A stretch of 58,974 nucleotides of DNA. Origin: Acrasis kona (Eukaryota; Heterolobosea; Eutetramitea; Acrasida; Acrasidae). Below, in pieces: positions 1-9,522 of the stretch. The stretch is from NCBI GenBank assembly GCA_026419775.2, contig JAOPGA020001083.1:1-58974 (forward strand), written 5' to 3'. The notes below the pieces were generated by a model. It was not told the DNA's origin and ran no database searches. It saw only the letters and a list, made by a program, of their open reading frames with translations. The position numbers were made by a program, and so were the translations under genes. The first letter of the stretch is position 1. Each line of letters opens with the position of its first letter.

Positions 1-385
1 CGACTGAGCCATTGGGGATGTATAATTTAAGTTTCCGTACGCTGTATTACGTATGTTTAACATGTACTAAGAAAACTTGATGCTGATACCTACACTGAAA
101 ATATTTCTAAACCACCAAGAAAGTGATTGCTCAGATTCACAAATTTGCCTTGTAAGATACAAATGAAATGAAGTTCTCATAACGTTATACCGGTTATACC
201 GTCGTTCCTATTTCTAAAAATTTTTATATCAATATCCGATTCTGATCGTAAATAAAATAGTGATCAAGTAGCTACATACTGATTTAAAATGTATAGGATC
301 TGTTTTATAGAAGTGTTGGTGTCTATCCAGGGATCAAACGAAGCCAACCTAGTTACAAAATTGTTTTTTCTTCTGACTTACCAAA
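1..385. other. Upstream region of the RABL6-like gene, no gene seen
   Basis: This AT-rich stretch precedes the first exon of the RABL6-like gene. I find no open frame with coding character, no tRNA and no repeat in it. It presumably holds the promoter and 5' untranslated region of the downstream gene. Confidence 0.4.
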
Positions 386-2718
386 ATGGGGACAGAACAG
401 AGCAAACTCACTGAGGTAGAGATAAAAAACCGTGAAATACAGCGTGTGGACACAGAAATGCGTCGAAAGATGCAGAAAAATACTGGGTCTCGCTTTAACA
501 GTGAGTTGAATTTGTGGTTTTGATTTTTACATTTTAAAGTGAAAGTTGTTTTAAGAGGTGACAGAAACGTTGGAAAATCATGTCTGATGAGAAGACTTCA
601 AGGCCAAGGGTTTAATGAAGCGTACATTCCCAGTGAATCCATCACCACAGCACACATACACTGGAATTACAAAGGTAAAATGAAACGAAAATATTGATGC
701 TAAAAATTTAGCCTCTGATGACGTTGTTGTTGTTGAGGTTTGGGACGTAGTGGACAAAGGAAAGGAGAGGAAGAGAAGTTCATCAAACGGGCTGAAATTT
801 TCGTGAGTACAATTTTTACTTCATGCAATGAATAACGTAATGTAGATATTCCCCAACAGAATTAAATCAGGATGACCTTTCAGATGAAGAGCAAAGCGAA
901 GACATTGATCAAAAACTAACATCTAATCTAGCTAGGGCTAGAGTGACCTCATCCTCCAATAACGTAAGTATATACATTTCATAAGTCTTAAAAACATAGT
1001 GGCGCTAATCCAAGCACTCCTGCTGAACAAAAAATGGGAGGGCATACACTTAGTGCACTTGATGCTTCCATCGTTGATGTGTACAAGCACACTAACGCCG
1101 TAGTTTTCGTGTTCGATTTAACCAAACCGTGGACATTAGATTACATTAAAAGGGAAATACCAAAGGTACCAAAAGGAATCAACATTGTTGTCCTTGTAAG
1201 TTCATGAGTCTATTTTTAGCCAATTAACATTATAGGCCAACTGCAGAGATCTCAGCGATAAAAGACAAGTACAACAACGTGACATTGAATCACTTTTGAA
1301 GGGAACAGGAATACAGTGCATTGAGACATCAGCTAAAAATTGTTATGGCCTCAAACAGTTATATACATACTTTAACCTACCCTACTTGGAACTCAAAGTA
1401 AGCATTCTTCACAACCACGTATTAACCATTCCAGCTTGACAACCTAAAAAGACAAATCCAAACAATTGAAGAAGAAAGAGATGCTTGCAAAGAGGAAGTT
1501 CAACTCACGATAGAAAGTAGTGATTATGACACATACATTAAATACATGAAGGACACCAGAAGCAGACCCATCAACACTGTTCCATTCAGCGAAGAACGAA
1601 CGGCCACCATCAGAAGAACATCAACAATCAACGCACAAACTCCACAACAACCACCAACACCCACCACACCTTCTAATCAATCACAACAACAACAACAACA
1701 ATCAACACCAACCACCGCATCACCACAAACCAAACCAACCGCCTCCATCACCAAACAAACATCTCCAAAACAACCAACCGTCAACAAGAACAAAGATGAT
1801 GACTTTTATGATCAAGTCGATGATTCATTCTACTCTACTAATGCACCAAAACATCAATCGACCACATCTCCCAACAACGACCAAGATGAGGACACTTATG
1901 CATCAACCGCAATAACCACTCAACAAGAGTCAAGCGACGACGAAGAAGATTTAATCAAGAGAAGAGAAAGACCAATGACCGATAGTGATGTCAACGAAGA
2001 AGACATGTACGTTACAAACGTCAGGCAACCAATCATCAAACCACAATCAAAATTAGCACCGCTCAAACAACCCAAGGATGACTTTTACAACGACGAACGC
2101 GAACGAAACGAAACGCCACCAGCAGCCACGACGCCTTCCTCTCCTCAACAAAAAACAAAATCACCAACCACATTATCATCTCCCGTCGACGATTCGCCTT
2201 CACGCAAGCCAGTCAGTCCGGTGATATTACCTCCCAACCGGTCTTTATTATCCGGCGACAATCCGATCACGCCCGCAAAAGTCATTTCGCCAGGAATTGT
2301 CGAGGATGTAATTGACGATGGATTTTTCGATGACGATCAAGAAGATGCACAACAAGATGAATTACAAATTCATGACCAAGATGATGACGATCAAGATCAA
2401 TTAATTCACAATGGGTCACAATTGCATCACAAGGATGAATTGTCGGAGGAGGAAGAGGAGGAGTATGTTGCGCCCGTGAAACCGACCACACCCGCTCGTA
2501 CCATAAAGAAGATTGAAATATTACCAGAGTTGTTGGAAGCTGCAAACTCATCACAACCAGTCGACAAGAAGAAGAAGAAGAAAACAGCCGAAGGAGATAA
2601 AAAGAAGAAGAAGAAGGACGAAAATACTGGTGCCGCCGGTGTTGAAAAGAAGAAGAAGAAGAAAAAGAAGACCGACGGTAGCAAGGATGAAGGAGGAGAA
2701 CAATACGAAACGATATAA
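386..2718 (+). CDS. RABL6: RABL6-like small GTPase with long disordered tail (7 exons)
   Basis: Exons by eye: 386-500, 540-674, 712-802, 846-963, 1000-1195, 1236-1397, 1435-2718. All six introns are GT-AG and 37-43 nt. The spliced protein starts MGTEQSK, a plausible N-myristoylation signal (Gly2, Ser6). The GTPase domain follows: P-loop GDRNVGKS, then HIHWNYK, EVWDVVDKGK and TKPWTLDYIKREIPKVP, all close to human RABL6/Parf, an atypical Rab-like GTPase with an extended C-terminus. The last exon encodes about 400 low-complexity residues: Q, T and P-rich segments, acidic patches, and a lysine-rich tail at about 2565-2675 that resembles a nuclear or nucleolar targeting tract. The function of RABL6 in protists is not established. 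The family call rests on the ordered set of RABL6-specific motifs, so I am fairly sure of it. Confidence 0.85.
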
Positions 2719-2748
2719 AATGTTTACAAAAATTAAATTCTTTTATTA

Positions 2749-4538
2749 TTAATGAAACAATGTGCTGAGCGTTATGAAAACAATCAACAACACCGACCAT
2801 AGTGCACTATTATTATTATTATTCGAGTAAGCAGAGTTATTAATGTTAGTATAATTCTGACACCTTGCACCGCTCCATCCTAAATAACAACTACATACAC
2901 CACCTCTCTGACAAAATCCTCTAAAACAACTATTAGGGTCACAAACAAAATTTTGACAATTAGCACCGTCCCACCCCACGTAACAAACGCACGCACCATT
3001 CACGCACGTTCCATGACCAGTACAATTACATGCAGCAGTTGCATTGGTAGCAGTAACAGCATAATTATTAGCCTTCACCACATCAATAATACCCCATCCA
3101 ATTTGATTGTTAGGAGAAGCAGCATTAGATGCAGTGCTCATCAACGCCTCTCTCACTTGTGCGACGGTCCACGTGGGATGAGATTGCAACAACATGGCAA
3201 CGGCACCCGCCACCAACGGCGTCGACAACGAAGTGCCGCTCACGGGAGCGTATCCATTCGTTCCCCTCGGATTAGCACATTGCGTATCCACGCCCCATGC
3301 CGACACTTCGGGTTTAATCCTACGGTCATACGTAGGTCCTACGCTACTGAACGAAGCAATGGTTCCAGTGGAATCCACCGCACCAACGGTGATGACATTA
3401 AATGCATCAGCGGGTACCGAAATACCCTTCGCTCCTGCATTTCCAGCGCTCACCACGCACACTATTCCACGATCAGTCGCCCAATTGATGGCTCTCGTGG
3501 TGATGGCGCTCTTGCCGTCGAGTTCCTCTGGTCTCCACCAACCAGTGTAACCGAGCGACGCGCTTAGTACTTGAGCTCCGTTGCGTTCGGCCCATTCCAC
3601 TCCATTCATGAAATTATCTTCTTCGACGATGGTCTCCGATGATACCGTCTCTGTTGTTGCCAGGAGGTAATTAGCAGCATATGCTGGTCCATAAAACTAT
3701 CGTGCGCATGATGAGATGAATTATTTTTTTTAAAAAAACTTACTCCGTTGGTTGGATCGGATCCACCTACTGTCGAGAAGACGTAGGTTCCGTGAAAACG
3801 TTGATTTTCGGGATCGGATGGGGTGTTATCTACACTAGAAATGTTGTAGAGGAAATTAAAAGTTTTTAGGATTCTCGTGTTTTTGAAGGCAATGTGATCT
3901 AGTCGGTAACCTGCATCTAGCAATGCGATGGTGACGTTTCTTCCGTTGAGATTGAATTGATGGGCTTGGATGGCATTGATTTGTTGTAGTTGTGGTTGGG
4001 AGATGCCATAATTTAATCCTGATTGACGAACGTTTCTTTGATGGGTGATGGGTGATGATTGTTTCATGTTGTCTTTTTTGTAGGATGTTACAATGTCTAT
4101 TCTCTTGATGAATGGAAGCTTTGTTAATGTTGCGAGTTGTGCTTCGCTGCTGACGCGAAGTGAAATTGCGTTGAGCATTCTGCTGACGCTTCTGATGCTG
4201 TTGTAATTGATGTCGAGTGCCTCCAATGTCTTTTGGAGATAGGGTTGATGAACTGGTAGATCTGTTTCGTCGATAACATTCGCTGTGCCCAAGTGTCTTT
4301 GTCTTCTCTCGATCGCAAGCGCAGATAGTTCGGATAATGCTGAGGCGTAATCGTGCGATTCCTTTGGTCCTTTGTCATTGAAAATGATCCAAATGTGATG
4401 TGAGGTTTCGGCATTTGTTCTTCGAGATTTTTCGTAAAATTGTTCGTATACTCTTGGCGAGAGTTTAGATTCTTGACCATGCACTATTATAAATATTGCA
4501 ACTATGGCCAATGCGATGTGATTGAGGGTTGTCCTCAT
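2749..4538 (-). CDS. Secreted subtilisin-like serine protease (S8) with C-terminal EGF-like repeats
   Basis: Two exons, 4538-3744 and 3696-2749, with a 47 nt GT-AG intron at a phase-0 junction, give about 580 residues. The N-terminus has a signal peptide (HIALAIVAIFIIVHG). A propeptide-like region follows, then the S8 catalytic core: Asp in IALLDAGYRLDH, His in FHGTYVFSTVGG (just before the intron) and Ser in SGTSLSTPLVAGAVAML. After the protease domain there are two cysteine-rich EGF-like modules (GHGTCVNGACVC and RGGVCSCYLGWSG). A final hydrophobic stretch (SVLLIVFITLSTLF) could be a GPI-anchor signal or membrane tail. A surface or secreted proteolytic role is inferred. The gene converges on RABL6 with only about 30 nt between the two stop codons, so the 3' UTRs probably overlap. 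Confidence 0.85.
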
Positions 4539-5169
4539 GTTTTTTTTGCTTTGTGGATCAGGATTGAAGATGGTATTAATAACTGGCGGTAGTTTAAAAA
4601 AGTACTTTTAAGGTAGGTGGATTTGTCAGCGTGGACTTGGTTAGGTAACGTAGTTTATTAATAATAAATGATTGAAGTTAGTTCATGGGAGACGTCTAAT
4701 TTCATACCCTAGGAAGCAAGTGAACTAGAAGGGCGGCTAAGCTTTAAACGAAGCAGTTTATTCACCGCAACCGACTCAGCTTCCAAAATACGAAGACATT
4801 CAAGCTAAAGTACCATCTTTTATATGCCCCCAACATCGAAAATGTTTTTGGAATACGAAGCATTTTTTGGGTGGGATCGGCTGCTCTGGTTAGTGAGTGG
4901 TGACATAAAACATTGCGCAAGTGTATAGACACAAAAAGGAAGGCTGATTTTGTTAAAGATCACAGCAGTTAAAAAAGTGTTGATAAAAATATTGTTGTAG
5001 CTGAGCTTCCAGTGCACGCCTAATGACAGCGGGAAGCGTCGTGACTTGCGATTATTTCTTTTCGGTTACTAGATCAAGAAATACATAAACTAGAGTACTA
5101 CAAACCCACAACACGTTCACATTTTCATTGTCTTGGTTGGTGGCATTATTCTTCAGAACGTTAGCTATC
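4539..5169. other. Intergenic region between protease gene and tRNA-Ile
   Basis: About 630 nt with no convincing gene. It should contain the promoter of the minus-strand protease gene at its left edge. A short open frame at 4820-5017 on the minus strand has no coding character beyond chance hydrophobicity, and I did not call it. Confidence 0.35.
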
Positions 5170-5175
5170 AAAAAA

Positions 5176-5258
5176 TGGTTGAGATGGGGATCGAACCCAG
5201 GACCGCCGGCTTATTAGACCGGTGCTCTCTGTCATGCAACCGACTGAGCTACTCAACC
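5176..5258 (-). tRNA. tRNA-Ile(AAT) with a 10-nt D-loop insertion
   Basis: Minus-strand cloverleaf, 83 nt. Acceptor GGTTGAG pairs with CTCAACC, with discriminator A. The D stem is GCTC/GAGC and the anticodon stem CCGGT/GCCGG (one G-T). The anticodon loop is CTAATAA, giving anticodon AAT. The T arm is CTGGG-TTCGATC-CCCAT with a C-T mismatch at its base. A run of six T follows the 3' end, as expected for a Pol III terminator. The D-loop is 18 nt: AGTCGGT is followed by the extra TGCATGACAG (about 5229-5238) before A21. Without it the loop is a normal 8 nt. There is no intron in the anticodon loop. The insertion lies just downstream of the A box, so the internal promoter stays intact. Confidence 0.88.
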
Positions 5259-5461
5259 TTGTAATTATTTTTAGATTATGTAAACAATATTATAAATAAT
5301 ATTATAACTTTGTATAGTTAGGCTTTCAAGTAATCTTGACTGTTATAATACACTGATTGATATTATGTTAAAACGCTCTGCAATATCGTGTCTGTTTTCT
5401 AACAGTAATCGCGTTTGCGTAGAAATCGGGGAGTCTGCGGTCAATCACCCCGCCACTCTCG

Positions 5462-5468
5462 TATAAAA
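5462..5468 (+). promoter_or_regulatory. Possible TATA element of the old yellow enzyme gene
   Basis: TATAAAA lies about 43 nt upstream of the ATG at 5511. This helps choose the inner ATG over an in-frame ATG at 5415, because the latter would place the TATA-like element inside the coding region. There is no transcript evidence. Confidence 0.3.
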
Positions 5469-5510
5469 TCGGAGCTGATTAATTGTCCACCCATCAAACA
5501 TTACGAAACA

Positions 5511-6605
5511 ATGGCAGAAGTAACAGCATTCTCACCAATACAAGTCGGAGACCTCACAGTTGCTAACAGAGTTTGGATGTCTCCAATGACAAGAAGTCGT
5601 GGAAAAATTCCCAATGACACATTTTCCAAGTATTACCAACAACGTTCGCTCCAACAGGACAACTCTGGGGCAGGTCTAATTGTTACCGAAGGAGTATTAA
5701 TTGAGGACATTGGTACAGAGTATGGTTCAGTTCCTGGAATCTACTCAGATGAGCAAATAAATGGGTGGAGGAAAGTTGTGGATGATGTTCACAAAAACAA
5801 CAGCTTGATATTTGCACAACTTTGGCACGTCGGTCGCATTTCACATTCTCTCTTGTCACACAACAACGCTCAACCAGTTGGTCCCTCTGCCATCAAAGCC
5901 CCTGGAGGAAAATTCCGTCAGTTAGGAGGGGCTGAGTACGAAGAACCAAGAGCACTAACAACATCAGAAGTCTCAGACTACGCTAAACTGTTTGGGGAAG
6001 CAGCAAGAAACAGCAAGAAGGCAGGGTTCGATGGTGTTGAAATTCATGGTGCAAACGGTTACTTGATAAATCAATTCATGAACCGTGCTAGCAACAATCG
6101 GGAAGACGAGTATGGCATTCAAAATTTTGAGAACCGTGCCCGTTTCACTCTAGAAGTATTGGAGCAAGTAATTGCCGGTTTTGGTAATGAATCACGTGTT
6201 GGTATTAGATTCAGTCCTATCACAACAGCATTAGGTTTGGTCGTAGAGGATGACGCTGTAGAGTTTTATTCATATCTACTCAAGCAGATTGCAGAAAGAT
6301 TCCCAAATCTCGCCTACGTAACAATCCTAGGAGATTTTACAGGCCAAAACGACATTGATGTAAAAACATTCAGAGAAGCTTACAAGGGCAAGACTTTGAC
6401 AGGAAGTGTAAATTTCGATTTTGAAAAAACTGAGGAGTACCTAAAGAAAGGTTACCTTGATGCAGTACACGTGGGAAGACCTTTTATTTCCAATCCAGAC
6501 TTGGTTAAGAGATGGAACAACAAGTACAAGTTGAGCGACGTAAACTGGTCCACTGTTTACTCATCTGGTGAACAAGGATACACAGATTATGAACGCCATG
6601 AATAA
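5511..6605 (+). CDS. Old yellow enzyme family NADH:flavin oxidoreductase
   Basis: Intronless, 364 residues from the ATG at 5511 (context AAACAATGGC). The frame is open upstream to 5415, but those residues look like untranslated leader. The sequence runs as an FMN-binding TIM barrel: MSPMTRSRG near the N-terminus, QLWHVGR, then the signature EIHGANGYLINQFMN, with the His and Asn that bind substrate carbonyls, and NNREDEYG. Late phosphate-binding elements VHVGRPFISNPDLV follow. Old yellow enzymes reduce activated C=C bonds of enones, oxophytodienoate-type oxylipins or electrophilic xenobiotics with NAD(P)H. The natural substrate cannot be told from sequence. Length is typical of the family. Confidence 0.92.
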   Translation: MAEVTAFSPIQVGDLTVANRVWMSPMTRSRGKIPNDTFSKYYQQRSLQQDNSGAGLIVTEGVLIEDIGTEYGSVPGIYSDEQINGWRKVVDDVHKNNSLIFAQLWHVGRISHSLLSHNNAQPVGPSAIKAPGGKFRQLGGAEYEEPRALTTSEVSDYAKLFGEAARNSKKAGFDGVEIHGANGYLINQFMNRASNNREDEYGIQNFENRARFTLEVLEQVIAGFGNESRVGIRFSPITTALGLVVEDDAVEFYSYLLKQIAERFPNLAYVTILGDFTGQNDIDVKTFREAYKGKTLTGSVNFDFEKTEEYLKKGYLDAVHVGRPFISNPDLVKRWNNKYKLSDVNWSTVYSSGEQGYTDYERHE

Positions 6606-6852
6606 ATATTTTTTGTAAATTAGAGGTTTATTCTTTTGCGTGTATGTTCTCATCACGCTTGAATGTGTAGGGGACAAGGTATGGTATAACATCCAACATG
6701 TTCTTGATTTCTCCCATTGTTTCTTGTCTAAAAGAACGATGACATGCACAAGAATATTGTAAAAGAATGAACAATGAAATGTCAATGAATTCCTCGTAAG
6801 AACCAGCTGCACACTCACAACTAAATTATGAAGATTTTCTCACAGGCCTTCA

Positions 6853-7986
6853 ATGAGCTCTAGCGAGCTTAAGGCTCGTTTAGAAGAATACAAGCAAAAA
6901 AAAAAGATTTTGAAGGAGCAGCAAAAGCCAGTCCAAAATAAAATACAACCACCACAGAAACGACCGCTATCGTCTAATGATGAAAAATCTGATTTAAATT
7001 CATCCACTCTTTCGACAAAACGCCAGAAACTAGATACATCATTTCAAAAAACGCCAAGTACCCCAAGAAGACTTACTACAAGTTATAAAAAAATCCTCGC
7101 CACTCCAGTACAAACTCCAAGGGGTGCCAGATCACAGCTCAACACAAGCATCAGCATTGATTCGGCTTTGGATAGGTCATTTACCTTAAATGATAGAAAG
7201 AAACCAAACGCTTCCTTCAAAAAAGTATCAAATCCCCCCACCATAAATTCGCAGTTCATAAAACCGAAAACACCACAACAACAGGAGTCCTCACGTACAT
7301 CACCAACTGGGAGAAAAACAAAAACACCCATAATGAAGAAGAGAGACGAACTGCAAATGTTAGGGATCATTTTACTTCAATTAACAAACATCAATTTGAA
7401 GGTTGAAAAATGCTTTGCTCAGCAACAACAACAAGCCATGCAAGAAATCTACAACGCTTGGAGCGTGCTTCAGGAACAATGTACAAAAGCCGAAGAAGCA
7501 GAGTCAGAACTTGAAAAAGAAACGATAAACTTTAATTTGAACCAATTATTCGCAAATCGTATCTCACCTTTGATAGATAACATGATGACACAATATAAAA
7601 CATTTCAGAATACATATACAACATTTGCGCATCATTTATCAAACACTGCACATCGTATTTCGATAGGACCTGACATTAGCATTAATGAGAATAATTTAGG
7701 AACCGTTCTATTAGACTGTGAAAATGTTCTTCAAAATATAAGCAGCAAGATGTTTAGTCACTTGGATGCGATCAACAATGTAAAAAAGTCCTTTGAGTTC
7801 ATGTATGGAACAATTTGTGAATGTACTAAAAAAACACATGAAATTGCTACGGTTAGGTTGAAGGAGATGAGCATGTTGGAGTGTATGAGTAAAAGTATTT
7901 CAGTAGGAGCAATACAATCCCATCGTGCATCAGAAGATAGTCGTTTTTCATGTGCTTCGCTTAGAGAGTCTCTTGACTTGTTGTGA
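6853..7986 (+). CDS. Basic coiled-coil protein, probable HAUS8/QWRF-type augmin subunit
   Basis: Intronless, 377 residues. The first 165 residues are basic, Ser/Thr/Pro-rich and disordered (repeated TPRR, TPRG and KTP-type sites), as expected for a microtubule-binding region with Cdk-type phosphosites. The C-terminal 200 residues are helical. Features such as EIYNAWSVLQEQC, a second helix with NFNLNQLF, then GPDISINENNLGTVLLDC and LKEMSMLECMSKS, match the spacing I recall from plant QWRF proteins (YNVWS...) and HAUS8. HAUS8/AUG8 anchors the augmin complex to microtubules for branching nucleation in the spindle. The QWRF tetrapeptide itself is not visible, so this is a pattern-level assignment. 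The alternative is an unrelated microtubule-associated coiled-coil protein. Confidence 0.5.
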   Translation: MSSSELKARLEEYKQKKKILKEQQKPVQNKIQPPQKRPLSSNDEKSDLNSSTLSTKRQKLDTSFQKTPSTPRRLTTSYKKILATPVQTPRGARSQLNTSISIDSALDRSFTLNDRKKPNASFKKVSNPPTINSQFIKPKTPQQQESSRTSPTGRKTKTPIMKKRDELQMLGIILLQLTNINLKVEKCFAQQQQQAMQEIYNAWSVLQEQCTKAEEAESELEKETINFNLNQLFANRISPLIDNMMTQYKTFQNTYTTFAHHLSNTAHRISIGPDISINENNLGTVLLDCENVLQNISSKMFSHLDAINNVKKSFEFMYGTICECTKKTHEIATVRLKEMSMLECMSKSISVGAIQSHRASEDSRFSCASLRESLDLL

Positions 7987-8067
7987 TGTTTGTACAGTTT
8001 AAGAATAAAATCGACTTGTGAAATCTTATGTTTGAACTTCCTTGTCAACCAACACAAAACAATTGAA

Positions 8068-9342
8068 ATGTTGAGAGCCTTTTCAAGGGCCTCTGTGCAG
8101 GCCAGAAACAGAGTACTCACTAGCAGTGTGCGCAGCCCTATTTTTATTCAAAGTGCAAATAAAGTATTCAGATCAACTCTCACGACTACTCCGATTGAAG
8201 TGATAGAACAAGAGTTCAAATCAAGTGAGGAATCAAAAACAAACAGCAAAGAGAGATGTCGCGCAGAAAAACAAGTAAGAGTCTGGCTCGTAACTATGGC
8301 TGGCATGGTTATTACAATTGTTGTGGTGGGTGGTCTCACCAGACTCACAGAAAGTGGTCTATCGATGGTGCATTGGAATCTACTAGGAACGCTACCGCCC
8401 CTTAATGAACAAGAATGGGATGTGGAGTTCGAAAAGTACAAGCAATTCCCCGAATACAAAAAAAAGAATGTAGGCATGACAAAGGATGAATTCAAACGAA
8501 TTTACTATTATGAATACATTCACAGACAACTGGGACGCCTTGTCGGCGCAACATACATTCTACCTGCCATCTATTTCGCCGCCAGAGGTTATTTCAGTAA
8601 AAAGGGCCTCAACATCATGCCCGCATGGAGGGCACTTTTAATTGGTGGCATGATTGGATTCCAAGGACTACTGGGATGGTACATGGTAAAATCAGGCCTC
8701 GACGAGAATCATGATTTGATGGTACGCTACAACAATGTACCGCGCGTCAGCCAATACAGATTATCATCACATCTCAGCACGGCATTCCTCATATACGCGG
8801 TCATGTTGTGGTCGGCTCTTGATTTGGATAAGAACAGAAAGTTGACAGATCCACTTACTTTAAAGAATGTACAAATGCTCAAGAGATGGGCGCCGATTGT
8901 GACTGCGATCATGTTCGTAACCGCAGCATCAGGTGCGTTTGTGGCGGGCATGGATGCCGGTTTGGTTTACAATGAGTTCCCGCTCATGGGAGGAAGATTA
9001 ATACCTGCAGACGCGTTGGCCCTCAAACCAACAATCTTAAACTTTTTTGAAAATGCATCCATGGTGCAATTTCAACATCGATTGTTGGCGACGGTTACTA
9101 CAGTGGGTGTGTTTTCGTTGTATGCTTTGGCTAGAAGAGGAGGTAACTTTCATAAGTTACCAAAACAATTGAGAGTTGCATTGAACAGCGTGGTGACGGT
9201 CGTTGCTGCTCAATATATTTTGGGTATTACAACATTGTTGACATATGTTCCTACTTCTATTGCCAGTACTCACCAGATTGGAAGTTTGACTCTATTTTCT
9301 GTATTATTGTGGTTGACTCATTTATTAAAAAGAAGGATTTGA
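8068..9342 (+). CDS. COX15: COX15, mitochondrial heme A synthase
   Basis: Intronless, 424 residues from the ATG at 8068; the frame extends upstream but the region before 8068 is only the 80-nt gap to the preceding gene. The N-terminus (MLRAFSRASVQARNRVLTSS) is a typical mitochondrial presequence. The mature protein has about eight membrane segments and the CtaA/COX15 signatures: GGLTRLTESGLSMVHW, the EYIHRQLGRLVGA loop, RLSSHLSTAF, AGMDAGLVYNEFPLMGG, QFQHRLLATV and ASTHQIGSLTL. The four conserved histidines in these loops bind the heme cofactor and substrate. COX15 oxidises the C8 methyl of heme O to make heme A for cytochrome c oxidase in the inner mitochondrial membrane. The organism therefore has aerobic mitochondria. 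Confidence 0.96.
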   Translation: MLRAFSRASVQARNRVLTSSVRSPIFIQSANKVFRSTLTTTPIEVIEQEFKSSEESKTNSKERCRAEKQVRVWLVTMAGMVITIVVVGGLTRLTESGLSMVHWNLLGTLPPLNEQEWDVEFEKYKQFPEYKKKNVGMTKDEFKRIYYYEYIHRQLGRLVGATYILPAIYFAARGYFSKKGLNIMPAWRALLIGGMIGFQGLLGWYMVKSGLDENHDLMVRYNNVPRVSQYRLSSHLSTAFLIYAVMLWSALDLDKNRKLTDPLTLKNVQMLKRWAPIVTAIMFVTAASGAFVAGMDAGLVYNEFPLMGGRLIPADALALKPTILNFFENASMVQFQHRLLATVTTVGVFSLYALARRGGNFHKLPKQLRVALNSVVTVVAAQYILGITTLLTYVPTSIASTHQIGSLTLFSVLLWLTHLLKRRI

Positions 9343-9440
9343 AGTAATTGTTTTTCTTTCTTATTTTGTGACAAGTGAACCATGATAGACCATGATGCTA
9401 ATCAATAGATATAATCTTACAAATATACCGAAGCAACAAT

Positions 9441-9522
9441 GCCAGCATAGCTTAGTGGTTTGAAATTATAAAGCGTTCGCCTTGTAAGCGAAAGATCATG
9501 AGTTCAATCCTCATTGTTGGCT
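9441..9522 (+). tRNA. tRNA-Thr(TGT) with a 10-nt D-loop insertion
   Basis: Plus-strand cloverleaf, 82 nt. Acceptor GCCAGCA/TGTTGGC (one G-T) has discriminator T. The D stem is GCTT/AAGC, the anticodon stem TTCGC/GCGAA with loop CTTGTAA (anticodon TGT), and the T arm ATGAG-TTCAATC-CTCAT. The D-loop reads AGTGGT, then extra TTGAAATTAT (9460-9469), then A21. Deleting the ten bases leaves an ordinary 7-nt D-loop. The downstream T-run is weak (three T). Confidence 0.88.

Noticed and set aside
2282-2800. Minus-strand open frames opposite the RABL6 tail (Ser, Phe and His-rich)
   Set aside because: They are shadows of the low-complexity acidic and lysine-rich coding sequence on the other strand.
2953-3567. 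Plus-strand open frames opposite the subtilisin gene
   Set aside because: The opposite strand encodes a complete catalytic Ser region and EGF modules; these frames have no domain and biased composition.
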